Assembly (NCBI RefSeq): GCF_004011695.2
Contig: NC_082420.1
Span: 186,001 to 250,000, forward strand
Source of the DNA: Ascochyta rabiei
Taxonomy: Eukaryota; Ascomycota; Dothideomycetes; Pleosporales; Didymellaceae
DNA: 64,000 bases
Direction of reading: 5' to 3'
Shown here: positions 1 through 11,424 of the stretch, piece by piece
Layout: each line of letters starts with the position of its first letter
Position numbering within the stretch: position 1 is the stretch's first letter
Program-made: the position numbers and the translations under genes
The notes under the pieces: model-generated
The model's database searches: none
Seen by the model: the letters and a program-made list of their open reading frames with translations, nothing else
Told to the model about the DNA's origin: nothing

Positions 1-449
1 GTCGTCGACCAATACACCAGCCCTTGGGGTAGCTGGTCTCCTCACAGCCTCAACTTCATGCTCTTCACCTCAGTATGGACTCTGCTTGCGGTCGCATACT
101 TGACCCTGGCGCCAACACGCTTCCCTCGCGCTGCCCACAAGTTCGCCATCGCTGGTGTTGAGTTCTTGGCCATGATCTTCTGGTTCGCAGCTTTCATTGC
201 TGTGGCTGTTCTGTGGCACAACGTGTACTGGGGAGGCTCCGGTCACGGCACCTTTCACGACTGTGGCGTTGCCGCCATCGTTTTTGGAGCCTTCCTCTGG
301 TCAGTCCTTTCTGCCAAACTAAATACCACGAAAATTCGTTAACACGTCGTAGGCTCACTTTCCTCGCTACCACCATACTGTCGGCCTTTCACATCCGCAA
401 CTCTTCTCGTGGCAACACCGGCCCCCCACCAGACATGGCTGGTGTCTAA
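1..449 (+). CDS. MARVEL-domain membrane protein, 3' part (5' end outside window)
   Basis: The frame is open from base 1, so the gene starts left of the window. Exon 1-299 encodes hydrophobic helices: one around the segment LFTSVWTLLAVAYLTL, then one around FLAMIFWFAAFIAVAV, then the short conserved-looking loop with WHNVYWG and a final helix. An intron at 300-352 (donor GTCAGT, acceptor CGTAG, branch-like GTTAAC) joins TG to G, restoring a Trp, and the last helix continues to a short polar tail ending PPPDMAGV and a TAA at 447-449. Four-helix MARVEL proteins of fungi (Nce102-like and relatives) are plasma-membrane organisers of about 150-180 residues; the visible part fits the last three helices. 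Which member it is cannot be told. The splice is well supported because an unspliced reading meets a stop within 43 bases. Confidence 0.75.
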
Positions 450-1454
450 ACTATCGACTGCGTCAGAAATAATGGATTCTAGTACCTGGCGGAGCTGTCA
501 AGTATCCATCGCACGAATTGCTTTCAGCGCGGCGTTGGTCTTATTTTCGAACAATACCCATTCCACATACTACAATATGCAATGAGATTAATGTATGACT
601 CAAATCCCACTTTCGCTTTGCGCGACCATTCTGAGGACCTGCATGATATGACCCCCTTTGCCCTGGGCTTGTGTGACTTCTGGAGGAGCCTAAGTCGGCA
701 TCGAGAAACTACTACGCAACGACGATCACTTCTGCCGTGAGTCTGTATGGTACCAATGCCAATTACCCACGATGCCGCTGAGTGGTTTCGCCCTTGCTTT
801 ACATTACAATTTCAAGACTCACTAGCTCGTCGAACCACACAACACCCCGCACTGAGCGTTCACCCTGCATCGTCTCCATGATCAATTCATCTGTCGCGCT
901 CGCCGCCGTCTCCATCTCGATTTGGACAGCAGTTCAGTAACCCGAAGCTGTCACAATCTTCCTTTGCAAAGTCGTTACTGCCAGCTACCTCAGAAAGCAC
1001 ATCGACGGCATTTCCCCCCCACGTTGCGCTTTCTTAATTTCCAGCCTTGCGCCACACATCTATTACAACAGCAGCATCCGACGATAAGCACACCAGTAAC
1101 GATTGCGTTAAGTCCCGAGCTACCCGCGCTTTCGCCGCACACCACTGCAGCGAAATGGGGATCGTGCTCGTTCTAGGCGCTAGACAGCCGAGACCATACC
1201 AGATGGAGCGGTCGCCCCTCTAAGCCACCCCCTCCCGTCAAAAGACGTCCAACCTCTCTACACAGCACGTGGAAAGATGGGTCGACCGACACGGCTCTCG
1301 AAGAACCAACCACGAGGTGGTCTCTGCTCCTTGCCTGTGTAACCGCGTGGAACTTCGTTTATTGACCACGAGCTGCTCAACACTACCCGACGTCAGACTC
1401 GACGCTGTTCGCAGCCCTTGCCTCAGGGCGCTAAACTGATCACAACTCGTGGCG
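450..1454. other. Intergenic region and probable promoter/5'UTR of the potassium transporter
   Basis: About 1 kb without a supported gene. It is pyrimidine-rich in its second half (about 1010-1260), as fungal promoters and leaders often are. Open frames here have no protein-like character. No RNA gene was recognised. Confidence 0.5.
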
Positions 1455-4149
1455 ATGACCGCTACGAATGAAACCTCAGACACTTCAAACCGCCCATCGA
1501 AGTCGAAGTCATCTCAAGATGCTGGAGAAGGCGCAGCATTGCGGAAACGCTCCAGGTCACGTGGCGCGAAAAGAACATCGAGCGATATCGAGAAATCTAT
1601 AGAGCTCGAGACTGCAGAGGACGAGGATGCAGGGCTCCGAGATGAAGGTGGTTACAAGGGTCGGCGGGTATGCTAACTTGGCTGCGTTGATACAATGCGT
1701 TGCTAATTTCTGCAGGCGTTCAGCGTGAGCGAGTTGCTCATGCTGGCTTATGAATCTGTCGGCGTCATCTATGGAGATATCGGGACCTCGCCCCTTTATG
1801 TATTCTCGTCAACATTCGTTAGGCCGCCTGATCGTGCTGATATCCGCGGGGCACTTTCATTAATCATCTGGTCTCTTACGGTCATAGTGACCCTAAAGTA
1901 TGTCTTAATCATACTACGTGCCGATAATGACGGCGAGGGTGGCACCTTTAGCACGTACTCATTGCTTTCCCGATACGTGAGTCATAGCACAGCTTCTCGC
2001 CACTGAGCGCTCACATGAGTAGGCAAACATATCGAATAGCGATCCTCGTGACGCGACACGGACGAGGAAGTCCAGAGTACTATTTAGGTGCGTTGACCCT
2101 GCTTCCGACGTGAGCTACAGCTAATGTATCGGTATATAGTCGATCACAAAAGCATGTTCGTTCGACTATAGAGAAGACGACATTCTTCCGCTACCTTTTA
2201 CAGGCCATAGGAGTCTTCGCTGTATCCATGGCCATTGCGGATGGGGTTTTGACGCCAGCACAGTCAGTCCTCGGAGCTGTACAGGGTTTGAACGAGATCA
2301 ACAAGGATATTCCCAAGTCGACCATCATTGGTGTGACTTGCACTATCTTGGTCCTGCTGTTCTTGGCGCAGCCATTTGGCATCAACCGCTTCTCTGTCGC
2401 TTTCTCGCCAATTGTCATTGTTTGGCTAGCGCTGAACTCCGCTTTTGGCATGTATAATCTTGCTCGGTACGTCTACACGTTGTTCATCTCCATACTCGTA
2501 ATAACAGTTTTAGACATGATCATGGCATGTTACAAGCTTTCAACCCTTACTACGCCTTCGACTACCTTGTTCGCAATAAGTACAAAGGATGGCGAAGTCT
2601 CGGGGGTATCCTTCTATGCTTCACCGGTGTCGAGGTGCTTTTCGCTGGCATTGGCGCCTTCAGTCGTCAAGCTATCCAAGTTAGCTGGATTGGCTTCGTG
2701 TATCCAAGCCTACTTTTGACGTATATTGGCCAAGCAGCTTTCATCGCCGAGCGCCCTGAAGCCTATGCTGATCCGTTCTACAACTGCGCACCACCCGGAT
2801 GGCTCATCCCATCTTTCATTATTGCTGTCTGTGCAGCTGTAGTGGCTTCGCAGTGCATCATAACAGCCACCTTCCATGTATGTCAAAAGCGCTCAACGTG
2901 TGTTCTTCGCTAATCCACCCAGCTGCTGGCTCAGCTTATGAAGCTATCGTACTTCCCTCAAATTCAGGTTAAGCATACATCGAAGATCTACTACGGCAAC
3001 TTTTACGTTCCCGTTGTGAACTGGTTGCTGATGATAGGTGCTGTTCTTGTCGCAGCGATCTACAACAACACAGCATCCCTCGGCGACGCTTACGGCGTCT
3101 GCGTCATGTTTGTGACCTTTTTCGACACCATCTTAGTCACTCTGATCGCGATACTGGTATGGCGCATCAAGCCGTACTATATCTTCCTCCCGTTGGTAGC
3201 CATTGCCAGTCTAGATGGTACATACCTGAGCTCGGCACTGATCAAGGTTCCGGATGGCGGCTGGTTCACGATTCTTTTGTCATGTCTCTTGGCATGTATA
3301 TTCATCCTCTGGCGGTTTGGAAAAGAACAACAGTGGAAGTCGGAGGCTGAAGATCGCTTTCCCACCACGCACTTTGTAAAGACCAACGAAAGCGGAAAGC
3401 TAGAGCTTACAGAGCTCTTTGGAAGCAAACAGCTCAGCTCCATGGGTGGACTTGGCATATTCTTTGACAAGGACGGAGATACCACGCCGATCGTCTTCAG
3501 TCAATTCATTCGCAAACTCATCACTGCACCGGAAGTCATGGTTTTCTTTCACTTGCGGCCGCTAGAAACCCCTACAGTCGCTTTGGAAGATCGCTATCAC
3601 GTTACCCGCCTTGCGATACCAAACTGCTACCGTCTTGTGGTGCATCACGGATACAAAGATGAAGTTATCACTCCTGATTTGACCGCTTTAATATATGAAA
3701 AGGTGAGAAACCACATTGTCACTCGAGCGGCGGACAAAAAGCGCGAAAATGCCACCATGTTGGCTCCGAGGAGGAAATTAAATTCCGGGATCTTGAAGAA
3801 CTCGAACGCTTGGGGTGAAGCTTCTGCGCCACAAACAGATGTTTCTGAGAAGGAAGACCAGTCAATGTCTGTTGAAAGAGTACGAAAAAGATCTCGTCAG
3901 ATATCATCAACCTCTTTCATCACTAGTAGCACTACCGCGCGGTTGGATGCATTAGATCGAGCGTTCAAGGATGAAGTTCTGTACATCATGGGCAAAGAAC
4001 AAATGCGTGTCAAAGAAGGCACAAACATCGCACGTTCTTTACTACTGAAGGCGTTCATTTTACTGCGAGACAACACAAGGGCCAAGGTGCAGAGTTTGAG
4101 CATACCTATAGACAAGGTCATCGAGGTTGGCTTTGTGAAGGAAGTGTAA
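1455..4149 (+). CDS. HAK/KUP/KT-family high-affinity potassium transporter
   Basis: Predicted exons are 1455-1667, 1716-1976, 2023-2087, 2140-2466, 2514-2877 and 2923-4149; the sum is 2457 nt with every junction in frame, giving 818 residues, close to fungal HAK1 proteins. The product is a plasma-membrane K+ uptake carrier, by family. Residues 1-75 are a charged cytosolic tail. The signature GVIYGDIGTSPLY is at 87-99 and DGVLTPAQSVLG starts at 214; both are family hallmarks in the first and third helices. Later helices include FTGVEVLFAGIGAFSRQAIQ and the motif MKLSYFPQIQVKHTS at the start of exon 6. A long hydrophilic C-terminal region, including a Ser/Arg-rich stretch, follows the last helices. 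The start at 1455 is the first ATG in the open frame; a GTG six bases upstream is ignored. Donors are GTATGC, GTGAGT, GTGCGT, GTACGT and GTATGT. No frameshift or premature stop is seen, so it should be functional. Confidence 0.93.
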
Positions 4150-4448
4150 ATAGCGTCTGAGGGTTCAGTCTTCTTGTACATTGTTTTAGAGCTTGTTGCA
4201 GTTGTTCAGCAAAGACACAACAACTTCTTCATCATCCCTTTGTTCATAATCAGTGTCCATACCCGTGTTGCAACCAACCCTCGTCTTTCAGAAATCAGTC
4301 TGCTCTTGAAGGAGCCATCACATTGTGCGTCAAGCTGACCGTGATATAACTCTGTCCAAACAAAACGATTGCATGCTTTCCCATCAAGTCAAAACATTTG
4401 CTCCAAAAAAAAAAATTCACCCACACCACACACCAAACATCCATTCAC

Positions 4449-4889
4449 ATGTCTCATTCAAAGTCCCTCCACTCCTCAAAGTCTTCTTCCGCAGCCACCG
4501 TTCCACCCACCTCTCCTTCCACAAGCGACCTCAGCATCACCCTAACATCCGGTCCCATACTCGCCGCAGTAACCCAGCAGCTCCAAGACGAAGTGATCCG
4601 CCTACGTCGGCGGAACGTACACGCCGCATACTCCCTGCTGACCAAAGACGAAGAAATCGCCAAGCTTAATGAGGAAGTCGCACGACTGCAGCTCCTGGAC
4701 GATATTCATCGGTTTGGGGGTACGGAGGAGAGGCTGCGCGAAGACTGCGAGAGGTTGCGTCGAGAGCGGCAGGAGTGGCATGACGGTTATCAGAAGGTAA
4801 GTAAGATTGCTAAGAATGAGAGGGCTAGGGTTCTCGAGTTGAGGAAGAGGGTCGCACTGCTTGAGAAGTCAGATGGTCAGGCAAAGTAG
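4449..4889 (+). CDS. Small coiled-coil hypothetical protein
   Basis: This encodes 146 residues from the ATG at 4449; an in-frame non-ATG extension upstream crosses an A-run and was not used. Residues 1-30 are Ser/Thr/Pro-rich; from about 40 to the end the protein is charged and predicted to be helical, with Leu/Arg/Glu spacing (VIRLRRRNVHAAYSLL, EIAKLNEEVARLQLL, then RLREDCERLRRERQEW) typical of a coiled coil. No catalytic motif is visible and I do not recognise the family. It lies 300 bp after the transporter on the same strand. A GTAAGT at 4797 resembles a donor, but the frame stays open and no acceptor at a plausible distance is seen, so I keep one exon. Confidence 0.6.
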   Translation: MSHSKSLHSSKSSSAATVPPTSPSTSDLSITLTSGPILAAVTQQLQDEVIRLRRRNVHAAYSLLTKDEEIAKLNEEVARLQLLDDIHRFGGTEERLREDCERLRRERQEWHDGYQKVSKIAKNERARVLELRKRVALLEKSDGQAK

Positions 4890-5061
4890 TGGAATGATAT
4901 ATATTGTGGATTTTTTCCCATGTTATCGTATAGCTTGGAGATGTTCATGCCTCTTGTCCGAGCGATTCCGCTGCTCTTGCGTACTTGAGGCGTCTACAAG
5001 AGGTGAAGAGCTTCTGTTTCGAGTCCGGGCACATTGAGCCCGAAGAAAGTTGGTGGGCTTA

Positions 5062-5754
5062 TTAGGGTCCCGAGGCAATCAACACGCGCTCCTCGAACCA
5101 CTCAATGTAAATCTCAACCCGTACAATTTTCTTGTCTATGTATTTATCAAGCAAGTTCAACAATTTGGCTGCCCAGTGAAGTGCAGCCTTGTCGTCGTCG
5201 ATATGTGGCGCAATCTCTTCAGCTTGAAGCCTCGTCACCACCTTGCCATCCTCGCATGAAGGGTGGTTGTCCTCGTACATGCCCGCCTTGGTCAAAAACC
5301 TGACAGTCTTGAAACCCTTTTTGACCGACTTGACTTTGACACAGGCGCCGACGAAAAAAATCAGAGTACTGAGCGCAGTTGCTTGGCCTGACCCTGGGCA
5401 CCATCGCGCTCATGCCCCATACAGATTGACGTTCTTGAGGCTCCTACGACTGTGCTTATCTTCAGACGCCCCTGATTAGAATTTAATGACGTTGTTTCAG
5501 CGAAGACAGGCCCCGACGTAATGATGAGTACCACTGACCTCGTGCATACCGATGAGGATCATCTCGGTGCTAGCCTGGCGGACGGTGTATTTGACTTGCG
5601 GGGCGATGACTATACGCTCTGGCACAGGGGTTACGTCGAGAAGACCTGGAGCATGCTCGTGAGAGTAGTTGATTATCTCCTCGACGCTGTACTCGTGACC
5701 GTCGTGGTCTGGTTCTGGGATCTCGGCGTAGTTAGGGTGGGGTAAGACGAACAT
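5062..5754 (-). CDS. Hypothetical protein, three predicted exons
   Basis: Read on the minus strand from the ATG at 5754: exon 5754-5539, intron 5538-5473/5472 (donor GTCAGT, acceptor AATCAG), exon 5471-5370, a 41-nt intron 5369-5329 (donor GTACTC, weak), exon 5328-5062. Joined, they give 194 residues in frame. The N-terminal exon is acidic (EIPEPDHDGHEYSVEEII) and ends in QASTEMILIGMHE; the C-terminal exon (RFLTKAGMYEDNHP through VRVEIYIEWFEERVLIASGP) looks like genuine protein. The middle exon is the weakest, and the last intron is unusually short, so the centre may be wrong. I do not recognise the family and infer no function. It converges with the coiled-coil gene. Confidence 0.5.
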
Positions 5755-7985
5755 GATGAAAAATACTTTCTGCGTGTGTTAGTACCTGTTGCCTTCACTG
5801 TTAGAGAGAAACTGACCTGAGAGAGATATCCGAGAGCGGCGATCTGGCTCGCTGTATCTCCCGATGTGCTTGACGTTTACAGGAACGAGTTGGAAGAAGG
5901 TATTGAGAGCGACAGAAGCTGCAACAACCGAACGGCGGCGGCGCGAGGCAGCAAAAAGTATTTGTTGTAGCTTGGTCTGTCATTGATGACAGAACATCAC
6001 GACGGTCGCTATGGTTGCCTTGAGTTCGATGGGCCCGGTCCCGATGTTCTTTCACTCCAAGCGTGCCATTCAAATTCTCCGTAAGTCAACCATAAGAAAG
6101 ACCATAATAATCAAATAAAGATGCAACGCATGTATCCTCTACGGTACGTACTGAAAGGGCTTGTGACAAGGTTTTGAATGGTTTAAACTTCCTTGATGTG
6201 TATTCATCAGGCTTTCCCCTTCGTGGAGTCCTAGGTCCTAGATATTTTCAATCTAGCTTCTTCTTTAGGCGTACTATCATAATGTTTTTACTTAAGACTA
6301 GTACTTCATCGCCTACTTTAAAGGCTCTTCATGGACATTCAAAGACATGCGTAGAACTCAACACCAAGTCAGAAATGACATGTGTTGGATAAGGCTGCCT
6401 TCAAATCATGAGGAACGGCATCGCTGTCACCTGGATAACAGTGATGAATGTGATGGTGCGCTTAGAGGTGAAAGGGCAGAAGGTACATTGAGCAAAAATG
6501 AAACCGCTTGGCGGGAAGAGAACCCGGGGTATCGAACGCTGGCCCAATTGCACAGCATCGCAGGTTTTGCCTCTTTGTGTCTTACGACTCAATCCGTTTC
6601 GACCGAGTCTTCCTATGCGCAACTGCCTCAGATTAAGAGAAATGAATGAGGAGAGGGGTTATCTCAGAGTTGTAATCTGTAAGGAGTTTCTTTATGCATG
6701 TGCGAACTCGCCTTGCTGCTCTTGTCTTTTATTTATTGCACATGCGTTATCCTTGTGTAGCGGACCAAGCTCCAGTCCTGTTCGTTTGGTATACTGGGAG
6801 GGCACTGTGGACCAGAGAGCTTCTTGCTATGGAACAGTACATTGTCTAAAGCCTTAGTTGACTCGGTTTCAAGAATTTGCTTATATTGTTAAGCAGGCAA
6901 CAAACCGCCTTGCTACTTGTCTAACGGCAGCATGAAGCCAGCGCTTGGAGGGGAAAACACTCTGGGACGTCACAGGAAATGATTTGCAAGTAGGTCATTA
7001 GCTAGACTGCAAGATAGCGATCACGAGCGCTGTCCAGGCAAGAATCACGACTGTTTATCCCACATTTCAGACAGGAGTTACAAGTCAGATAACTCTAGCA
7101 ATTGAGAGAGGACATACAGGTTGCCGGCCGCTGTTAGCGAATCCACCCGAAAATGGCAAGATGTCTTTTAAATCTCGACGATGATGCCAGACTTAAGGAT
7201 ATTTGTTTTGATCAGGGGTACAAGCCCTAATACTATCTCCATTTCGTGACGGAGAAAGCATGAGCCATGCGCGTCTCGTGAAGTGTTGTGAAGTTCGTGA
7301 TGAAGAATGACATTGCTCAGAAGCAAGCATGCTGTTTTCGAGAGTAAACATCAAAAATGTTAATGTTAGCTTCAAATTGCGGTACTTTACATTTGAGCGA
7401 TAGCTCTGGCAAAAATACTGTTCTCACATGAGAATGCACAAGCTGTAGTTTCATACAGAAATTGTAGATGAAATAACTGGCTGCGCTGTTAGTAGACGGT
7501 CTGGGAGACTCAGGGTACCGGACTCAGAACGTTTACGTCTTTTAACAGGTTTTTTTACCAAACGTTTCCATTTCAAATACTGATAGCGGATCTTGCCCTC
7601 GAATGGACGATCGCTGCGTGGTGATGGCGGGGTCGACAAGCTTGAGGCCGCTCTGAGCGCGCTACATCAGAAGCGCGGTCATTGTAACAACACAAGCTGT
7701 CGTTACTCGCCCACATGATCCGCAGCCCTGAATTATCCCCCACGGCTAAGAAGGTGAGTCACTCGTCTCGTCTTTGATTGGGCTACTGATAGGATGTCGA
7801 TCGACCCTGTGCTGCAGTGTTTTTAGTCTAAGGGAGTTCACCAATAGAGTTGTATACGAATCTACGCAAGAGATAAGGGGATATTGGCATTATGTGCGTT
7901 GTTCGTCACGCCATATCCGAATCCTGGGAGATATATTAATGTCTACGGCATCACTCGCTGCCAGGTTAATTATCTCTCACTCACT
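5755..7985. other. 2.2-kb gap without a supported intact gene
   Basis: Between the two divergent genes. Open frames are short and not protein-like. A degraded gypsy integrase fragment lies at about 6177-6325 (listed separately). The part around 7040-7600 is moderately AT-rich and featureless by eye. The promoter of the P450 gene must lie at the right end. Confidence 0.5.
6177..6325 (-). pseudogene. Ty3/gypsy integrase C-terminal remnant
   Basis: Minus-strand translation reads FKVGDEVLVLSKN, then VRLKKKLD, a TGA where the family has Trp, then KYLGP. This is the pattern of the integrase C-terminal (GPY/F-type) region of fungal Ty3/gypsy elements, where a KVGD-V-L-STKN block is followed by KKLDWKYLGP. 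Only about 50 codons are recognisable, there are no LTRs nearby, and the local sequence is AT-richer than its flanks. It is a relic inside otherwise gene-type DNA. Confidence 0.55.
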
Positions 7986-9766
7986 ATGTCTGTCACTGTG
8001 TATGCAGTGGTGGCTATCGTGCTGATTTTGGTCTTGCAACAGCTTGGTAGAATCGGAGGGAGACCCGTAGACTATCCTCCAGGGCCACCTACGCTACCAC
8101 TGATTGGCAATCTTCACTTGATGCCGAAGAAGAAGGGTCATTTGCAATTCCAGAGATGGGCTGAGGAATATGGTCCCATATACTCATTGGTTCTCGGAAC
8201 AAAGGTATTGATCGTCCTGTCTTCCGACCAAGTGATCAAGGATCTACTCGAAAAAAGAAGCAGTATATACTCCTCTCGACCAGAATTGTACTTGGGAAAT
8301 GTTATCAGTGGTAGCCTGCGCATAGCGTTGATGGTGGGTTCTAGTCGGACACTTCTCTGATAATCCTTCAGTTGACAGAATATCAGGAATATGGCGAAAC
8401 CTGGCGATTGCTTCGGAAGATCATTCACAACAGCTTGAACATTAAAGTTGCCAGGACATATGTCCCATACCAAGATCTCGAGAGCAAAACCATGCTCATG
8501 GGCTTCTTGGAGAAGCCAGATCTTTTTAGCCACCATATTCGCCGATACACAAACTCTTTGACAGCTCAGATGATCTTGGGATTCCGCACAACAAGCATAA
8601 ACGACCCCAAGCTGATTCAATTATACAGTGTGAGCATGTAACCTCTGTGTGACGCAAGTGCTGACACAATTTCAGGGATTTGAGAAGTTCTCCGAGGTGG
8701 CCGGATCTCAGACAGCCGCCCTTCTTGATGTATTCCCGTTGCTTCGAAGTCTGCCCGATTGGGCCCTCCCGCTCCGGCAGCACGCAAATAAGTTGCACGA
8801 GAAGGAGAATGAGCTGTTCATGGGCCACTGGCTGAATGTCAAGAAAGCCATCAAGAACGGCTCTGCTATGCCTTGTTTCTGTGTTGACTTGCTCCGAGCT
8901 CAAGACGAAAATCACTTCTCTGATTCACTCGCTGCTTACACGAGCGGATCACTCCTCGAGGCAGGTTCCGATACTACGGCTGCAATACTTATTGGGTGTG
9001 AGTGCTTCTGAGCGGATCTAGGCGGACATTTGCGCTGATGTCACTGATACCCCTAGTCATCCAAGCCTTATTGTTGTTCCCAGAAGTCGTCAATATCGCA
9101 CAGGAAGAGCTTGACCGTGTTTGTGGCGACCGCTTTCCAACATTAGAGGATGCGCAGGATCTACCGTATATCCGTGGCTGTGTTAAGGAGAGCATGCGAT
9201 GGATGCCAACGGATATCCTTGGTGTCCCGCACGCTGTGACTCGGGATGATGAGTACATGGGCTATAAGATCCCTAAGGGCGCAGGTGTGATGTTGAATGT
9301 CTGGGCGGTTCACATGGATCCTAAACGCCATCCTGATCCACGCAGATTCGACCCTGCAAGATACCTCAATGATCATCAGACAGCGGCAGAATCCGCAAAT
9401 AACCCAGACGCCTCGAAGCGAGATCACTTTGTCTTTGGTGCAGGCAGACGCCTGTGTCAAGGAATGCACATTGCTGAACGGTCATTATTCCTGGCTATAT
9501 CGCGACTGCTATGGGTCTTTGAGTTCCACAAAGCGCAGGACGAGGACGGCAATGAGATTGTGCCGGATGCAGACGACCTAACGGAGGGACTGATCGTTCA
9601 GCCAAACGCCTTCCCAGCGAAAATCGTGCCCCGAGATGCTGGCAGGGTAAAACAAGTGAAAGCTGAATGGGAAAAGATGGAAGGACTGTTGGACGAAAAC
9701 CTACAGTGGAAGGCTCTTCCTGAGGGAATCATCTGGAAGAGGTATGAACAGAGTGGCTCGCTCTGA
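7986..9766 (+). CDS. Cytochrome P450 monooxygenase
   Basis: Exons 7986-8333, 8372-8629, 8676-8997 and 9057-9766 join in frame to 545 residues, a normal fungal P450 length. Introns have donors GTGGGT, GTGAGC and GTGAGT and acceptors TTCAG, TTCAG and CCTAG. Residues 1-20 form an ER membrane anchor, followed by the proline hinge PPGPPTLPLIGN. The oxygen-binding I-helix motif AGSDTT is at 298-303, the K-helix ExxR (E354, R357) is present, the FDPAR segment is near 407-411, and the heme loop FGAGRRLCQG places the ligand Cys at 443. All key residues are intact. The microsomal enzyme should hydroxylate or oxidise a small organic substrate with a P450 reductase. Overall it resembles the OrdA-like group of fungal P450s, but substrate cannot be told. 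No polyketide synthase, NRPS or terpene cyclase lies nearby. Confidence 0.93.
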
Positions 9767-10862
9767 AATGGGAAAGGTCTGCTGAGCAGGGTCAACCTTG
9801 GAGCGCATCACAATTCGAGCGGAACCTGTAATTGATATTTCCTGGCCATCAGAGAAGAACCGAAGCTGTTCCTTCGGCATGCGGTAGTGACGGTCAGCGG
9901 ACTTCAAGGATAGTCGAACTGAGGTGAAGTTTGAGTGGGGCGCCGTCCACAAATTAGCAAACGCACTAAAACTGCTAGCTCTTTTGCAATTTCCACTGCA
10001 TCTCAAAACTGACCGTCAACACTTTACTCGCGCCGCCTCTGATGTTGAAAAGACTGCTACCGTCTTCAGTATGATCATAACAATTCATCGTAGCCTTCAT
10101 TAAACCAGCTTGTTTCCGCTGGGGCGATCGCGGCCGTTCCGACACGAAAATGACGTCACAGATAATACCGCGCCGCATCCTCCTTTTTGCGTTGGCGTCT
10201 TCCAGTTTGATGATCTGGGGTCCTTGAACGGACAGAAAGCTCCATTCGGTGAAAATCAGCTCGGAACGTACCAAATTAGAAGATGTATGATGACAGCTAG
10301 CCACGTTGGCAACAATTACGGGCTTACCCTTGCAAGATCGGGGCATACTTCACCGCTTATCGACCAAGCAAAACAAGGCAGATGGAATGTCCGAGTGAAA
10401 GTAAAAAGTGGATAGAGTGCACTTCAACGGCTCTTGACGGGCCTGCATTCGCTATTTGCGTTGATACCTGCGCAATCATTGATTCAGGGTCTGGAGTTCA
10501 GCGATCTTAAGCCCGCGTTTCCCTGCATTAACCCATCTGCACCGCAGACTCGCCAACTTTGACAGCCGCGCCCCGTAAGCCCACTATAGATCTGCAAACT
10601 CTCGTTCCTGTACCGACCCAGTGGCCTGTTTAAGGATCACAATGTGTTACCATAACTTCACACAACAGGTACCGAGTTTCAAATCTCAAAGGGTACACAG
10701 CTAATAGATTCACAGTACGCACTGTTCGATACAAGTACTCCGTGCCCACGATCATACTAACTTGACATCAGCAATGGCTGTGGCCACATTGGCGAATCAC
10801 ACCACCAGCCCTGGACTCTCTGCGACACCGCTATCCAGCGCCTAAACGACCTCCGTGGCCCC
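9767..10862. other. Intergenic region
   Basis: About 1.1 kb with no supported gene. It contains one perfect CRE palindrome (listed separately) and, near the right end, a short upstream open frame starting with ATG at 10774 and ending 17 bases before the next gene's start. Confidence 0.45.
10151..10158. promoter_or_regulatory. Perfect CRE palindrome TGACGTCA
   Basis: The octamer TGACGTCA is the full ATF/CREB bZIP binding site. It lies 385 bp after the P450 stop and about 700 bp before the next plus-strand start. Presence is certain; function is inference, since a given octamer can occur by chance. Confidence 0.35.
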
Positions 10863-11384
10863 ATGTCTCCTCCTCTGTCTCCACACGCGCCCAACCCCGC
10901 ACCAGTGAAGCGCTCCGGATCAACACGTCGGTTTTTCTCCCTCAGCCAGACCATCTCCCGTTCAGCCTCCACAGCTTCACGCCGCGCAGTTTCCTCGCCT
11001 GACGATCCACGTGACTCCACTGGCTACTTCTCACCGGTAGCACTTCCGGTAGCTGCGACGTTGAACTATGCGACACTGCCAGACCACCAACTCAACACCG
11101 TGCGGTGTGGTACCCCGATGAAGCGCACACAGATCAGTCGCGAGATGAACGTGTGCAAAGAGTGCAAGCGGTGGATCGGCGACATGCGGTCGATGATTGA
11201 ACGGTTCGACAAGACCGGCAGCATTAGAGGAACAGCGGCTTTTGAGGCGTTTATGAGGTGGCAGGGGGCAGGGGGCGGGGAGAGCGAGGGCGATCTGACG
11301 GTTCCGCTGGACGATAGTGTCGACGGGGTAGCGTTGGGTGCACGCGAAGCCATCATCTTGGGGCATCCCGGGGCGCAATATTGA
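10863..11384 (+). CDS. Small hypothetical protein, Ser/Pro-rich N-terminus
   Basis: One exon of 173 residues from ATG 10863. Residues 1-60 are rich in Ser, Pro and Arg and probably disordered. The central part contains MNVCKECKRWIGDMRSMIER, with a single C-x2-C pair, and a helical segment following. The C-terminal third is acidic. No known domain is recognised and no membrane segment is visible. The upstream ATG at 10774 is out of frame and ends in TAA, so it could act as a short upstream ORF. Confidence 0.55.
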   Translation: MSPPLSPHAPNPAPVKRSGSTRRFFSLSQTISRSASTASRRAVSSPDDPRDSTGYFSPVALPVAATLNYATLPDHQLNTVRCGTPMKRTQISREMNVCKECKRWIGDMRSMIERFDKTGSIRGTAAFEAFMRWQGAGGGESEGDLTVPLDDSVDGVALGAREAIILGHPGAQY

Positions 11385-11424
11385 AAGCACCGTTATATTC
11401 AAATTGATATCCACCTACCTCATC

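Noticed and set aside
922..1176. 84-codon frame upstream of the potassium transporter
   Set aside because: Low-complexity His/Pro/Leu composition, no splice connection to the transporter; more likely leader or promoter DNA.
6510..6590. tRNA-like pattern on the minus strand (GTTCGATACC)
   Set aside because: The presumed T-stem does not pair (CAGCG against CCCCG) and no acceptor stem or anticodon arm fits.
7986..9766. Secondary-metabolite gene cluster around the P450
   Set aside because: No core synthase, transporter or tailoring enzyme lies within the neighbouring genes; they are housekeeping or unrecognised.
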